Of a stretch of 47,394 nucleotides of DNA, positions 24,816-34,640 are shown in pieces; positions within the stretch are counted from its first letter, which is position 1; the number at the start of each line of letters is the position of its first letter. Under the pieces are notes generated by a model that made no database searches, was not told where the DNA came from, and was given only the letters and a program-made list of their open reading frames with translations. This DNA comes from Paenibacillaceae bacterium (GTDB lineage: Bacteria > Bacillota > Clostridia > Lachnospirales > Lachnospiraceae), in contig SVDS01000021.1 of NCBI GenBank assembly GCA_015057715.1, positions 1-47,394 on the forward strand. The letters are read 5' to 3'. A program made the position numbers and the translations under genes.

Positions 24816-27092
24816 ATGAATAAAAAGTCATTGATCGGATTTGTCGTCGGAATTCCTCTCCTGGTTATCTTTCTCATTATCATTATATTGATGAATGAGC
24901 CGGAACCAGAGGGGATCTCAAGGGGGTTGGCATGCAAGTCAGCAGCTCTCCTTCTTACAGACAGAGAAAGCTTGGAAAAAATGCCGGAAAATCAAAAACA
25001 GCAATATTTCTCCAAACAGGATCAGAGCCTCTGGTATGCGAAATATATGGATTACCTATATGCCAATGGCTATCTTGATGCTGGGCTTATGCCTGCAGAC
25101 AAAGAAACTGCACAGGGTTTTTTAACTTACCAGGAAGCAGAAAGTCTGGCAGAAGCGCTGGTTCCTGGTTCTGGAACCAACATTCATGCAGGTAGAAAGA
25201 ATAAGAGTAAACACATAACCGCTGATGAATGGTGGAATCTGTTTGACGATTTAAAAAAAGCACTTGATAAAGAAAATCAGATAAAAACAATGGATGTACT
25301 GCTTTATGGAACGCCTTCTAACATAAATCCCTCATCCGTATGGACTGCCTATACCAGTGAAGGTACCTTCGGGTTTGAAGGCATCAGTCTGGATTCTTAT
25401 ATTGACTGGGAAATAAAGATTCTCGTAAAGGGCAGTGAGATCATTGCACTAAAAGAAGTGGTAAGTGATTCTGTTACATATAAGAATGCCTGGCTGACTG
25501 CTGGGGATAATCAGACATTTCAGGTACACTTTGGTTCTGTTATCAGAACTTTTCCTTTGGATGCATCATTAGGGCAGACGGAGGATCTTGTTAATAATCT
25601 GGCAGATATCAGTCTGAAACGGGGAAATCTTGAAAAAGTTACTTTGAAGAAAAAGAGAATATCCGGAAAGGTACTTGCCATTACCGATTCTTATATAGAA
25701 ATTGAGAATTATGGAAAGCTGAAGTTTGATAAGGACTTTAAAGTATACCGTCTGTATGGCCAGTTTGAAGAACGATCTGTTACCGATATTTTAGTTGGCT
25801 ATGACATTCAGGATTTTGTAGTAGCCCATGGAAAGCTTTGTGCGGCTTTACTTGTACGAGAATTTGATGCAAAGACCATACGGGTGCTTTTGATGAACAC
25901 GAATTTCCAGTCCATCTTTCACCCATCGGTTACACTCTCTTCTGAAACAGGTCTTACACTGACTTACGATAAAGAGACTGTCCAGGTACCTCCAAAAGCA
26001 GAAGTGATCATTGAACCATCAGATGAACGGTTAAAGAGCGGCCGAATAGTAGCAGCTCCTCTGGAAAAAGGCGGGTCGATAGAGGTGAATTCCATAAGCC
26101 GTTCCTATGGGACACCTTCTTATGGCGGAAGCATTGAGATCAGAAAGGATTCGGATGGATTGCTTCTGATTAATGAACTGTTTCTGGAGGATTACTTAAC
26201 AAAAGTTGTTCCAAGTGAGATGCCAGACAGCTACGAAAAGGAAGCGCTGAAGGCGCAGGCTGTGTGTGCAAGAACCTACGCATACCGCCAGATCCAAAGC
26301 AATACCTACAGCAAATATGGTGCCCATGTAGACGACAGCACACGTTTTCAAGTGTACAATAATCTTCCTACTGCGCAAAAGACAGAAGACGCAGTTCGGG
26401 AAACTTACGGGAAACTGCTTTTTTATGGAGATACACCCATTGAAGCATTCTATTTTTCCACCTCCTGCGGACATACGACTGATGGCAGTGTATGGGGAGG
26501 AGATCCAGCTCAGTATCCTTATTTGGACGGAAGTCTCCTTCAGGATGGAGGAGCAGTGTTAAATCTGTCCACCAATTCTGATTTTGAACAATTTATAAAG
26601 AATAAGGATTATCCGGCTTATGATTCCTCATTCCCCATGTATCGGTGGGAGACGACAGTAACCAACCGGCAGCTGGAAGAAGAGATTACTGAGGTAGGCT
26701 CCATCTTAAACATTACAGTGGTTGAAAGAGGAGTAGGGGGTATCGTAAAGAAGTTAAGAGTCGAAGGCTCGGAGGGCGTTATGACCATAAGCGGAGAGGG
26801 TCAGGTCAGAGCTAAACTTGGTAATAAATATATGACACTTACAAAAAAAGACGGAACCCAGATGAAAAATTTTGATTCCCTTCCCAGCGCTTATCTGGCT
26901 ATAGAGAATCAGGGCGTTGATGAAAAAAACATCACTACGTTTCATATCTACGGCGGCGGCTTTGGTCATGGAGTAGGTATGAGCCAGAACGGAGCCCAGA
27001 CCATGGCAAAGGAAGGAAAATCTTTTGAAGATATCCTGCAATTTTTTTATCATGATGTCCGGGTATGTGAGGCAGACAGTGTAAAGGAATGA
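24816..27092 (+). CDS. SpoIID/LytB domain protein, membrane anchored
   Basis: A 758-residue protein with one N-terminal membrane anchor (about residues 6-27) and an extracytoplasmic body. The SpoIID/LytB domain lies at about 430-755. It contains FLEDYLTKVVPSEMPDSYE with the catalytic-type Glu of SpoIID, LKAQAVCARTYAYRQIQ, FYFSTSCGHTTDGSVWGG and the end motif GGGFGHGVGMSQNGAQTMA. SpoIID cuts glycan strands in denuded peptidoglycan during engulfment; LytB relatives modify amidases. At more than twice SpoIID length, with an unassigned N-terminal region of about 400 residues, this is probably a vegetative or spore-associated relative rather than SpoIID itself. GAGGAG precedes ATG 24816. A Csp-type protease gene follows 46 bases downstream. 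Confidence 0.87.
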   Translation: MNKKSLIGFVVGIPLLVIFLIIIILMNEPEPEGISRGLACKSAALLLTDRESLEKMPENQKQQYFSKQDQSLWYAKYMDYLYANGYLDAGLMPADKETAQGFLTYQEAESLAEALVPGSGTNIHAGRKNKSKHITADEWWNLFDDLKKALDKENQIKTMDVLLYGTPSNINPSSVWTAYTSEGTFGFEGISLDSYIDWEIKILVKGSEIIALKEVVSDSVTYKNAWLTAGDNQTFQVHFGSVIRTFPLDASLGQTEDLVNNLADISLKRGNLEKVTLKKKRISGKVLAITDSYIEIENYGKLKFDKDFKVYRLYGQFEERSVTDILVGYDIQDFVVAHGKLCAALLVREFDAKTIRVLLMNTNFQSIFHPSVTLSSETGLTLTYDKETVQVPPKAEVIIEPSDERLKSGRIVAAPLEKGGSIEVNSISRSYGTPSYGGSIEIRKDSDGLLLINELFLEDYLTKVVPSEMPDSYEKEALKAQAVCARTYAYRQIQSNTYSKYGAHVDDSTRFQVYNNLPTAQKTEDAVRETYGKLLFYGDTPIEAFYFSTSCGHTTDGSVWGGDPAQYPYLDGSLLQDGGAVLNLSTNSDFEQFIKNKDYPAYDSSFPMYRWETTVTNRQLEEEITEVGSILNITVVERGVGGIVKKLRVEGSEGVMTISGEGQVRAKLGNKYMTLTKKDGTQMKNFDSLPSAYLAIENQGVDEKNITTFHIYGGGFGHGVGMSQNGAQTMAKEGKSFEDILQFFYHDVRVCEADSVKE

Positions 27093-27138
27093 GAAAGAAA
27101 CATCCTGCGTACAATGTAAAAAAAGCACAGGATATAAT

Positions 27139-28842
27139 ATGCAGGATCAGAAATTGGAGAATCTGCTTAATCTCGCTCTCAGTGCAACTCCCGAGGAGCG
27201 GGAGAAGTCAGGTAATTTAAATGTAGGATATAATCCGGTGGAAAAAACATGGGATGTGATTGTAAAACATTCCGGAGATATCGGTTTTCTTACCGAGATA
27301 GGAATCAGGGTGGAGCCAATGATAAATGAGTATGCCATCTTGAATGTACCGGAGTCCCTGATTGACCAGTTAAGTGATCTTCCCCAGATCGAATATGTGG
27401 AAAAACCAAAGAGGCTGTTTTTTGCCATAAATCAGGCAAAAGCGGCCTCTTGTGTCAATCTGGTCCAGCAGGGAACCAACAATCTGACCGGGAAAGGTGT
27501 TCTTGTAGCCATTATTGATTCCGGTATAGATTATTATCATGATGATTTTCGCAACCCAGATGGAACCACCCGGATTGTAAAGCTGTGGGATCAGACTCTG
27601 GACAGAGTATTTACAAAAGAGGAGATTGATGCGGCTCTGGCAACAGGAAGCAGAGCAGAGGCCAATAAACTGGTTCCGTCCGTTGATATTACCGGTCATG
27701 GAACTGCGGTAGCCTCTATTGCAGCAGGAAACGGCAGGGAAAACCGGGGGCAGTACAGAGGGGTTGCATATGAAAGCCCTCTACTGGTGGTGAAGCTGGG
27801 AGTGCCTCAGGAAAACGGGTTCCCAAGGACTACAGAACTTATGCGTGCAGTGAATTTTGCTGTGAAAGAAGCAGTCGATATGCAGATGCCGGTTGCCATT
27901 AATTTAAGCTTTGGCAATACGTATGGATCTCACGACGGAACCAGCCTTTTGGAAACATTTCTTGATGATATCTCTAATTATGGAAAAACTGTAATTGTGG
28001 TTGGTACAGGAAACGAAGGGGTTGGTGCAGGACATATTTCAGGTACATTGACCATGACAAGTCCCCAGGAGATAGAGTTAAGTGTGGGGAATTTTCAGCA
28101 GAGCTTCAGCGTCCAGCTCTGGAAATCTTATGCAGATTTATTTGATATCAGCATTGTGACTCCATCCGGAGAAGTGATTGGTCCGATCAGCAGCCGGCTT
28201 GGCCCCCAGAGCATCCGGTATGGAAATACGCAAATCCTTCTGTATTATGGAAAACCGGGACCATACAGTGTGGCACAGGAGATTTATTTAGACTTTCTTC
28301 CTGCTGACACGTATGTTGACAGTGGAATCTGGAAATTCCGGCTGACGCCCAGACAGATTGTTGAGGGGAAATACGATTTATGGCTTCCCTCCTCTGGGGT
28401 GTTAAATCAGTCCACCCGTTTTTTACGGGCAACACCAGAAACAACACTGACGATTCCTTCAACGGCTTCCAAGGTTATTTCGGTGGGAGCATATGATGAT
28501 ACCTATCAATCCTATGCCGATTTTTCAGGAAGAGGTTTCACCAGAAGAACCAATCAGGTAAAGCCTGATCTGGCTGCGCCGGGAGTGGGGATTATTGCCG
28601 CATATGCAGGAGGAGGTTATGATGCAGTGACTGGGACTTCATTTGCCACACCTTTTGTCACTGGCAGCTCCGCGCTTCTCATGGAGTGGGGAATTGTGGA
28701 TGGAAGAGATCCGTTCCTTTTCGGGGAAAAAATAAAAGCATATCTGATCCGCGGAGCAAGAAAGCTACCCGGAATCACCCAGTATCCCAATCCGGAACTG
28801 GGATATGGAGTTTTATGTGTCAGTGACAGTCTTCCTGTGTAA
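27139..28842 (+). CDS. Csp-like subtilisin family serine protease (S8)
   Basis: A 567-residue subtilase without a signal peptide, of the CspABC type known from clostridial spores, where CspB activates the cortex hydrolase SleC. The complete catalytic triad is visible: Asp127 in IIDSGID, His187 in TGHGTAVAS and Ser501 in GTSFATP. Residues about 1-95 form a prodomain-like region, and about 290-440 carry the insert (jelly-roll) domain usual in Csp proteins. It follows the SpoIID-domain gene by 46 bases. The ribosome site is weak; TATAAT abuts the ATG, but I see no -35 box. An intact triad means it is not a pseudoprotease like C. difficile CspA/CspC. Whether it acts in germination is inference; no sleC is in the window. 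Confidence 0.9.
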   Translation: MQDQKLENLLNLALSATPEEREKSGNLNVGYNPVEKTWDVIVKHSGDIGFLTEIGIRVEPMINEYAILNVPESLIDQLSDLPQIEYVEKPKRLFFAINQAKAASCVNLVQQGTNNLTGKGVLVAIIDSGIDYYHDDFRNPDGTTRIVKLWDQTLDRVFTKEEIDAALATGSRAEANKLVPSVDITGHGTAVASIAAGNGRENRGQYRGVAYESPLLVVKLGVPQENGFPRTTELMRAVNFAVKEAVDMQMPVAINLSFGNTYGSHDGTSLLETFLDDISNYGKTVIVVGTGNEGVGAGHISGTLTMTSPQEIELSVGNFQQSFSVQLWKSYADLFDISIVTPSGEVIGPISSRLGPQSIRYGNTQILLYYGKPGPYSVAQEIYLDFLPADTYVDSGIWKFRLTPRQIVEGKYDLWLPSSGVLNQSTRFLRATPETTLTIPSTASKVISVGAYDDTYQSYADFSGRGFTRRTNQVKPDLAAPGVGIIAAYAGGGYDAVTGTSFATPFVTGSSALLMEWGIVDGRDPFLFGEKIKAYLIRGARKLPGITQYPNPELGYGVLCVSDSLPV

Positions 28843-28858
28843 TACAAAAGAAAATCCG

Positions 28859-28887
28859 TTGGAAAACAGGCAGAAATGTTTTATAAT
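28859..28887 (+). promoter_or_regulatory. Promoter of the first AraC-family gene
   Basis: TTGGAA (28859-28864) and TATAAT (28882-28887) are 17 bases apart, 27 bases before the ATG at 28915. Confidence 0.72.
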
Positions 28888-28914
28888 GGATACAGTACTT
28901 TACGGAGGTGTAAA

Positions 28915-29745
28915 ATGGAAATCAGGCATGAGCTGGTAATTCCCAATAATGATCTTCCTTTCCGGCTGTTTATTTTCGAGGGTAGGGAAGGAAACTATAA
29001 AGTGACAAAGCACTGGCACCATTCGGTAGAGATTTTTCTGGTACTGGAGGGAGAGATTGATTTTTTTATCAATAACACCCATCTTAAGCTTACCAGAGAT
29101 GAGTTTGTACTGGTCAATTCCAATGAGGTGCATTCCATCGAATGCCCCAATCCCAATATTACCATTGTCCTGCAGATTCCGGGAGAGACCTTTGAGGATT
29201 ACATGGGAGAAGATTCCTATGTGAACTTTGAAAGTAAAGGAGAAGAGGCAAACCGCAGGCTGAAGGATCTTGTGACTTCTCTCTTTTTTACTTATGACAA
29301 ACAGGAATACGGATATAGCTTTCAGGTAAAAAGCCAGTTCTATCAGCTTTTGTATCTTCTGGTAACCGAATTTAAAACAGAAAATATGGATAAAGAGATC
29401 ATCCGTCAGAAAAAACAGCTGGATAAACTTTCTGATGTAACCCAGTATATGAGGGAGAATTATGATCAGGATTTAAAACTGGACTCGGTGGCATTGCGCT
29501 TTGGATTCAGTCCTACCTATTTATCCAGAATTTTTTTAAAGTATGCGCAGGTTAATTATCGAACCTTTTTAATTGACCTGCGTGTCAAATATGCAGTGCG
29601 TGAACTTATGGGAACAGATCATGAAATCGGCGAGATTGCCATGAGGCATGGATTTCCTGACAGCAGGGCATTTGCCAAGGCATTTAAGAAACGATATGGC
29701 TGTCTCCCCAGTGAATACAGGAAACACATCAGCAGCACCAGATGA
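28915..29745 (+). CDS. AraC-family regulator with N-terminal cupin domain
   Basis: A 276-residue regulator. Residues about 10-95 form a cupin-type sensor (HWHHSVEIFLVLEGEIDFFI, then LVNSNEVHSIECPN). The C-terminal ~100 residues carry two helix-turn-helix motifs (LDSVALRFGFSPTYLSRIF and IGEIAMRHGFPDSRAFAKAF) and end KKRYGCLPSEYRKH, as is typical. GGAGG (28904-28908) sets the start at 28915. It is a single gene between the Csp protease and dgt, with no sugar genes next to it, so its target and effector cannot be named. Confidence 0.92.
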   Translation: MEIRHELVIPNNDLPFRLFIFEGREGNYKVTKHWHHSVEIFLVLEGEIDFFINNTHLKLTRDEFVLVNSNEVHSIECPNPNITIVLQIPGETFEDYMGEDSYVNFESKGEEANRRLKDLVTSLFFTYDKQEYGYSFQVKSQFYQLLYLLVTEFKTENMDKEIIRQKKQLDKLSDVTQYMRENYDQDLKLDSVALRFGFSPTYLSRIFLKYAQVNYRTFLIDLRVKYAVRELMGTDHEIGEIAMRHGFPDSRAFAKAFKKRYGCLPSEYRKHISSTR

Positions 29746-29831
29746 ACGCAGTGCAAATAATTTAATATAGGGTATTAAAATTACTGAAAATATGATATAA
29801 TGTACCATAACTTTGCGAAGGATGTGATCGA

Positions 29832-30842
29832 ATGAATATCAGAGAATCCACTGAACAGTGGGAGGAAGCTTATTTAAGTCCTTATGCTGCTTTTAGCAAG
29901 AATTCCAAAGGCAGAGAACGGGAAGAAGAACCCTGTGATATCCGCACCGCTTACCAGCGGGACCGTGACAGAATCATTCACTGTAAAGCATTTCGAAGGC
30001 TGAAGCACAAGACTCAGGTGTTTCTGGCACCGGAAGGTGACCATTACCGTACAAGACTGACCCATACACTGGAAGTTTCCCAGATAGCAAGAACCATTGC
30101 CAAATCCCTGCGTATGAACGAGGATTTAACAGAGGCGATTGCGTTGGGGCATGATCTTGGACATACTCCATTTGGGCATTCCGGAGAAGCAATTCTTAAT
30201 GAGATCTGTTCCCAGGGGTTCGCCCATTACAGGCAGAGCGTACGGGTGGTTGAAATCCTTGAAAAAAACGGAATGGGTTTAAATCTTACATGGGAAGTGA
30301 GAGATGGAATCTTAAATCACCGGACCAGCGGTCATCCCTCCACGTTAGAGGGCGCCATTGTCCGGCTTTCTGACAAAATTGCCTATATTAATCATGACAT
30401 TGATGATGCAATCCGGGCAAAGATGTTTGTGGAGGAGGATCTTCCCGGCTGCTATACCGATATATTAGGACACAGCGTCAGGGAGAGACTGAATAATCTC
30501 ATTCATGATATTATTAATAACAGCTATGGGAAGAATGAGATCATCATGTCTTCTGATATGGAAGCAGCCATGCAGGGACTTAGAACCTGGATGTTTCAGC
30601 ATGTTTATAAGAATGAGATTCCAAAAGCAGAAGAAGGAAAAGCACAGAAGATGATCGCCATGCTTTTTGAGTATTATATGGATCATCCGGATAAGCTTCC
30701 CCAGGAATACCGGTATTTAATGGAAAAAGGTACTGCAGACAAGGAACGTGCTGTCTGTGATTATATTGCCGGCATGAGTGACAGCTACGCCATTGACCGG
30801 TTTGAGGAACTGTTTGTACCAAAGGCATGGAAAGCAATTTGA
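29832..30842 (+). CDS. dgt: dGTP triphosphohydrolase-like HD-domain protein
   Basis: A 336-residue cytoplasmic metal-dependent hydrolase that cleaves dNTPs to nucleoside and triphosphate. The N-terminus has the family start (AAFSKNSKGREREEEPCDIR and the FRRLKHKTQVF stretch). The HD domain shows RTRLTHTLEVSQIARTIA with the first His, and AIALGHDLGHTPFGHSGE with the HD pair. A further Asp occurs in VRLSDKIAYINHDIDDA. Length matches the short (type 2) bacterial Dgt-like proteins. It lies directly before dnaG, a common clostridial order, so it is probably expressed with the replication/transcription operon. Confidence 0.93.
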   Translation: MNIRESTEQWEEAYLSPYAAFSKNSKGREREEEPCDIRTAYQRDRDRIIHCKAFRRLKHKTQVFLAPEGDHYRTRLTHTLEVSQIARTIAKSLRMNEDLTEAIALGHDLGHTPFGHSGEAILNEICSQGFAHYRQSVRVVEILEKNGMGLNLTWEVRDGILNHRTSGHPSTLEGAIVRLSDKIAYINHDIDDAIRAKMFVEEDLPGCYTDILGHSVRERLNNLIHDIINNSYGKNEIIMSSDMEAAMQGLRTWMFQHVYKNEIPKAEEGKAQKMIAMLFEYYMDHPDKLPQEYRYLMEKGTADKERAVCDYIAGMSDSYAIDRFEELFVPKAWKAI

Positions 30843-30891
30843 CAAATAAGCATTTTATCATAAATCTTTGTGAAAGGAGGTTGATAGCTTT

Positions 30892-32664
30892 ATGCGATAT
30901 TCGGAAGACATAATTGAAGAAGTCCGCGTAAGGAATGACATTGTGGATATCGTATCAGGGTACGTGAAACTGCAAAAAAAGGGCAGCAATTATTTTGGCT
31001 TATGCCCGTTTCATAATGAAAAGTCTCCCTCCTTTTCCGTGTCACCGGCCAAACAGATGTATTACTGCTTTGGCTGCGGTGCAGGCGGTAATGTTATTAC
31101 CTTTGTTATGGAGTATGAGAATTATTCCTTCTCAGAAGCGTTTAAGATGCTGGCAGACCGGGCAGGAGTAAAACTGCCGGTGGAAGAATACAGCAAAGAG
31201 GCAAGGGAGCAGGAAGATTTAAGGGCCGCTCTTTTAGAGATGAATAAGCTGGCAGCCAGCTATTTTTATTATCAGCTGAAAAAGCCTCAGGGCGAAGCAG
31301 GTTACCGGTATCTAAAGGACAGGCAGTTAAGTGATGAAACCATAGTCCGATTTGGACTGGGATACTCCAATAAAACCAGTGACGATTTATACCGCTATTT
31401 AAGAGGCAAGGGGTATGAAGATTCTGTATTAAAGCAGTCAGGGCTTGTGACGATTGAGGAAAAGGGAAGTCATGATAAGTTCTGGAACCGGGTGATGTTT
31501 CCCATCATGGATGTGAATAACAGGGTCATCGGTTTCGGCGGAAGAGTGATGGGAGCCGGTGAGCCGAAATATTTAAATTCACCGGAGACAAAGCTGTTTG
31601 ATAAAAGCAGAAACTTATATGGACTGAACTATGCCAGATTGTCACGGGAAAAATACATATTGATCTGCGAAGGGTATATGGATGTAATTGCCATGCATCA
31701 GGCAGGCTTTACCAATGCGGTGGCTTCTCTGGGAACGGCCTTTACCACCCAGCATGCCCAGCTGTTAAAGCGGTATACGGACAAAGTGATCCTTACCTAT
31801 GACAGCGACGGAGCAGGTCAGAAAGCGGCACTGAGAGCGATTCCTATTTTAAGGGATGTGGGAGTTTCCATTCGTGTTCTGAACATGGAGCCTTATAAGG
31901 ATCCCGATGAATTTATAAAGAATCTGGGAGCGGAAGAATTTAAACAGAGAATTGAACAGGCACAAAACAGTTTTCTCTTTGAGATTGAAGTTTTGAAAAA
32001 GAATTACAAGATGGAAGATCCCGAACAGAAAACAGAATTTTATAATCAAACGGCAAGAAAGCTTCTGGAATTTCCGGAAGCGCTTGAGCGGGAAAACTAT
32101 TTAGAAGCTGTTTCCAGAGAATTTTTCATTAATTACCAGGATTTAAAACGCCTGGTTAACCGGCTGGGATCTACGCTCGGACCTGTCCGGTCCTCAGTAA
32201 GGGGAGAAGAGGAAGATAACGGGAAGAATCAGCGGAAAAAAGATAAAGAAGATGGGGTTATGCAGTCTCAAAGGCTGCTGCTTACCTGGCTGATTGAAAA
32301 TCCTGTACTATTTGATAAGATTAAAGGGGTCATTACTCCTGATGATTTTATAGAAGAACTGTATCATAAGGTGGCACAGATGGTTTTTGACGGACACGCT
32401 GCCGGAACACTGAATCCGGCCGAGATTTTGAATCATTTCATCGATGATGATGATCAATACCGGACTGTCGCTGGTCTTTTCCATGCGAGCTTAAAAGAGT
32501 CTCTTGATAATGAAGAACAGAAAAAAGCGTTTTCGGAAACAATAATGAAAGTGAAAAAAAACAGTCTGGATCATGCCAGCCGTCATGCAGCAGGGATAGA
32601 AGAACTGCAAAGAATTATAAAGGAACAGGCTGCGCTGAGGGATTTGAATATTTCGCTGGATTAG
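30892..32664 (+). CDS. dnaG: DNA primase
   Basis: Makes RNA primers at the replication fork; 590 residues. The N-terminal CHC2 zinc domain shows CPFH with Cys38 and His41, and CFGCG with Cys59 and Cys62. It is followed by the RNA polymerase core and the TOPRIM domain (about 250-345), with LICEGYMDVIAMHQAGF (Glu) and LTYDSDGAGQKAA (Asp-X-Asp). The C-terminal ~150 residues are the helicase-binding region. AAGGAGG lies at 30874-30880, 11 bases before the ATG. rpoD follows 39 bases downstream, the classic macromolecular-synthesis operon order without rpsU. Confidence 0.97.
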   Translation: MRYSEDIIEEVRVRNDIVDIVSGYVKLQKKGSNYFGLCPFHNEKSPSFSVSPAKQMYYCFGCGAGGNVITFVMEYENYSFSEAFKMLADRAGVKLPVEEYSKEAREQEDLRAALLEMNKLAASYFYYQLKKPQGEAGYRYLKDRQLSDETIVRFGLGYSNKTSDDLYRYLRGKGYEDSVLKQSGLVTIEEKGSHDKFWNRVMFPIMDVNNRVIGFGGRVMGAGEPKYLNSPETKLFDKSRNLYGLNYARLSREKYILICEGYMDVIAMHQAGFTNAVASLGTAFTTQHAQLLKRYTDKVILTYDSDGAGQKAALRAIPILRDVGVSIRVLNMEPYKDPDEFIKNLGAEEFKQRIEQAQNSFLFEIEVLKKNYKMEDPEQKTEFYNQTARKLLEFPEALERENYLEAVSREFFINYQDLKRLVNRLGSTLGPVRSSVRGEEEDNGKNQRKKDKEDGVMQSQRLLLTWLIENPVLFDKIKGVITPDDFIEELYHKVAQMVFDGHAAGTLNPAEILNHFIDDDDQYRTVAGLFHASLKESLDNEEQKKAFSETIMKVKKNSLDHASRHAAGIEELQRIIKEQAALRDLNISLD

Positions 32665-32703
32665 GGTGTACACTATAGGCAGGCTGTGGAAGGATGGAAA
32701 AAC

Positions 32704-33909
32704 ATGGACGATAATGTTAAGAAGACAGCAGATAAGATGGTGGGTTCAGGAAAGACAGAAGAGGAACAGGTTTTTGGCAGCAGGCAGGAAGAGTCAACAG
32801 CGGCGTTTGAGGAGAAGTTAAACCAGCTTCTCTTATTGGCGAGAAAAAAGAGAAATGTCCTGGAAAATCAGGAAGTACTTGATTTCTTTATTGGAGAGAG
32901 TTTGGATTCAGACCGTCTGGATCAGATCTATGATTTCCTGGAGAGCAGCAAAGTAGATGTGCTTTCCATGGGCGGAGAAGAACTGGATTTAGACGAAGAT
33001 CTGTTTATGGAAGAAGACATTGAGGAAGAGGAAGAAATCGATATGGAAAGTATCGATTTATCTGTTCCGGAAGGTGTCAGTGTAGAAGATCCGGTCCGCA
33101 TGTATTTAAAAGAGATCGGTAAAGTCCCCCTTCTTTCCAGTGAAGATGAGATTGAACTTGCGAAAAAGATTGAGCTTGGGGATGAAGAATCAAAGCAAAG
33201 ATTAACAGAAGCCAACCTCCGGCTGGTTGTCAGTATCGCCAAGCGCTATGTGGGGCGGGGGATGCAGTTTTTAGATCTGATACAGGAAGGAAATTTAGGT
33301 CTGATTAAAGCGGTAGAAAAGTTTGATTACCGGAAAGGCTATAAGTTCAGCACCTATGCAACCTGGTGGATCAGACAGGCAATTACCCGGGCCATAGCAG
33401 ATCAGGCTCGTACAATCCGTATCCCTGTTCATATGGTTGAGACCATTAACCGTCTGGTACGTGTATCCAGACAGCTTTTACAGGAACTGGGAAGAGAACC
33501 TGTTCCGGAAGAGATTGCAGCAAGGGCAGATATGCAGGTGGAGCGGGTACGGGAAATTATGAAAGTTTCCCAGGAACCGGTTTCTTTAGAAACACCCATC
33601 GGTGAGGAAGAAGACAGTCATTTAGGTGATTTTATCCAGGACGATCAGGTGGCAGTTCCTGCAGATGCGGCTACATTTACCATGCTTCATGAACAGCTGA
33701 TGGAAGTCCTTGACACCCTGACAGAGCGGGAACAAAAGGTGTTAAAACTTCGGTTTGGTTTAAATGACGGGCGCCCCAGAACCCTGGAAGAGGTTGGAAA
33801 AGAATTTAATGTTACAAGAGAACGGATCAGACAGATTGAAGCGAAAGCTTTGCGAAAACTGCGCCATCCCAGCAGAAGCAAAAAGTTGAAAGATTATCTG
33901 GATGATTAA
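32704..33909 (+). CDS. rpoD: RNA polymerase primary sigma factor (sigma-A)
   Basis: Housekeeping sigma factor, 401 residues. Region 1.1 is followed by an acidic stretch (about 90-125, many Glu/Asp), then region 1.2 ([20 protein letters not shown]). Regions 2.1-2.4 include [20 protein letters not shown] and [19 protein letters not shown]. Region 3 follows, then region 4 with [19 protein letters not shown] and the KLRHPSR end. ATG 32704 with AAGGA (32690-32694) is preferred to the in-frame GTG at 32686. It matches the consensus promoters seen throughout the window. trmK and yqfO follow in the same operon. Confidence 0.97.
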   Translation: MDDNVKKTADKMVGSGKTEEEQVFGSRQEESTAAFEEKLNQLLLLARKKRNVLENQEVLDFFIGESLDSDRLDQIYDFLESSKVDVLSMGGEELDLDEDLFMEEDIEEEEEIDMESIDLSVPEGVSVEDPVRMYLKEIGKVPLLSSEDEIELAKKIELGDEESKQRLTEANLRLVVSIAKRYVGRGMQFLDLIQEGNLGLIKAVEKFDYRKGYKFSTYATWWIRQAITRAIADQARTIRIPVHMVETINRLVRVSRQLLQELGREPVPEEIAARADMQVERVREIMKVSQEPVSLETPIGEEEDSHLGDFIQDDQVAVPADAATFTMLHEQLMEVLDTLTEREQKVLKLRFGLNDGRPRTLEEVGKEFNVTRERIRQIEAKALRKLRHPSRSKKLKDYLDD

Positions 33910-33929
33910 GAAATAAGACGGAGTTTACT

Positions 33930-34640
33930 ATGAAATTATCAAAACGTTTGGGGATGATCGCTTCCTTTGTACCTGGTGGCAGCCGTGTGGCTGACATCGG
34001 TACCGATCATGGTTATATCCCGATTCATTTAGTACAGGAAGGGATTGCAAAATCTGCAATTGCCATGGATGTGAGAAAAGGGCCTCTTTTAAGGGCCCAG
34101 ACTCACATAAAAGAGGCAGGTCTTACCGATCTGGTTGAAGTCCGTTTAAGCGACGGGCTTTTAAAGTTAGAGAAAAATCAGGCTGACTGTGTTGTTATTG
34201 CTGGCATGGGCGGAGAACTGATCATACATATATTGGAGGAGGGACGGCATTTATGGGACAGTATCTCATACTGGGTTCTGTCACCTCATTCGGAGCTTTA
34301 TAAAGTTCGTAAGTTTCTTGCAGAACATGAATTTTCTATCGGAAGAGAGACTATGATAAAAGAGGACGGAAAATATTATTCTGTCATGGGTGTTACCAGA
34401 GATTCTATGATTTCGGAAGATAGCGATCCGGAACTGGGATACCGGTACGGAAAAGACCTGTTAGATTCAAAAAATCCGGTTTTAAAGGAATTTTTACAGA
34501 AAGAACAGATACAGATTGGTGAAATTCTAAAAGGACTTCAGTCAAGCGGAACTAAAAATGCAGAAAGCAGAATTGAAGAACTGGAACTGGAGCTGAAGTG
34601 GAATAAGGAGGCACAAGATGCAATGCAGCAAACTGATTGA
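33930..34640 (+). CDS. trmK: tRNA (adenine(22)-N1)-methyltransferase
   Basis: SAM-dependent methyltransferase that makes m1A22 in bacterial tRNA. The 236 residues show the Rossmann SAM motif VADIGTDHGYIPIHLV (about 20-35), AIAMDVRKGPLLRA (acidic ribose ligand), and VVIAGMGGELIIHIL (about 89-103, the catalytic-side motif of the COG2384 family). It lies 20 bases after rpoD, as in many Firmicutes. Its last 23 bases overlap the next gene, indicating translational coupling. Confidence 0.93.
   Translation: MKLSKRLGMIASFVPGGSRVADIGTDHGYIPIHLVQEGIAKSAIAMDVRKGPLLRAQTHIKEAGLTDLVEVRLSDGLLKLEKNQADCVVIAGMGGELIIHILEEGRHLWDSISYWVLSPHSELYKVRKFLAEHEFSIGRETMIKEDGKYYSVMGVTRDSMISEDSDPELGYRYGKDLLDSKNPVLKEFLQKEQIQIGEILKGLQSSGTKNAESRIEELELELKWNKEAQDAMQQTD

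Noticed and set aside
27133-27138. TATAAT directly before the Csp protease ATG
   Set aside because: No -35 box is found at 16-18 bases, and a start point would fall inside the gene; the gene is more simply read as co-transcribed with the SpoIID-domain gene.
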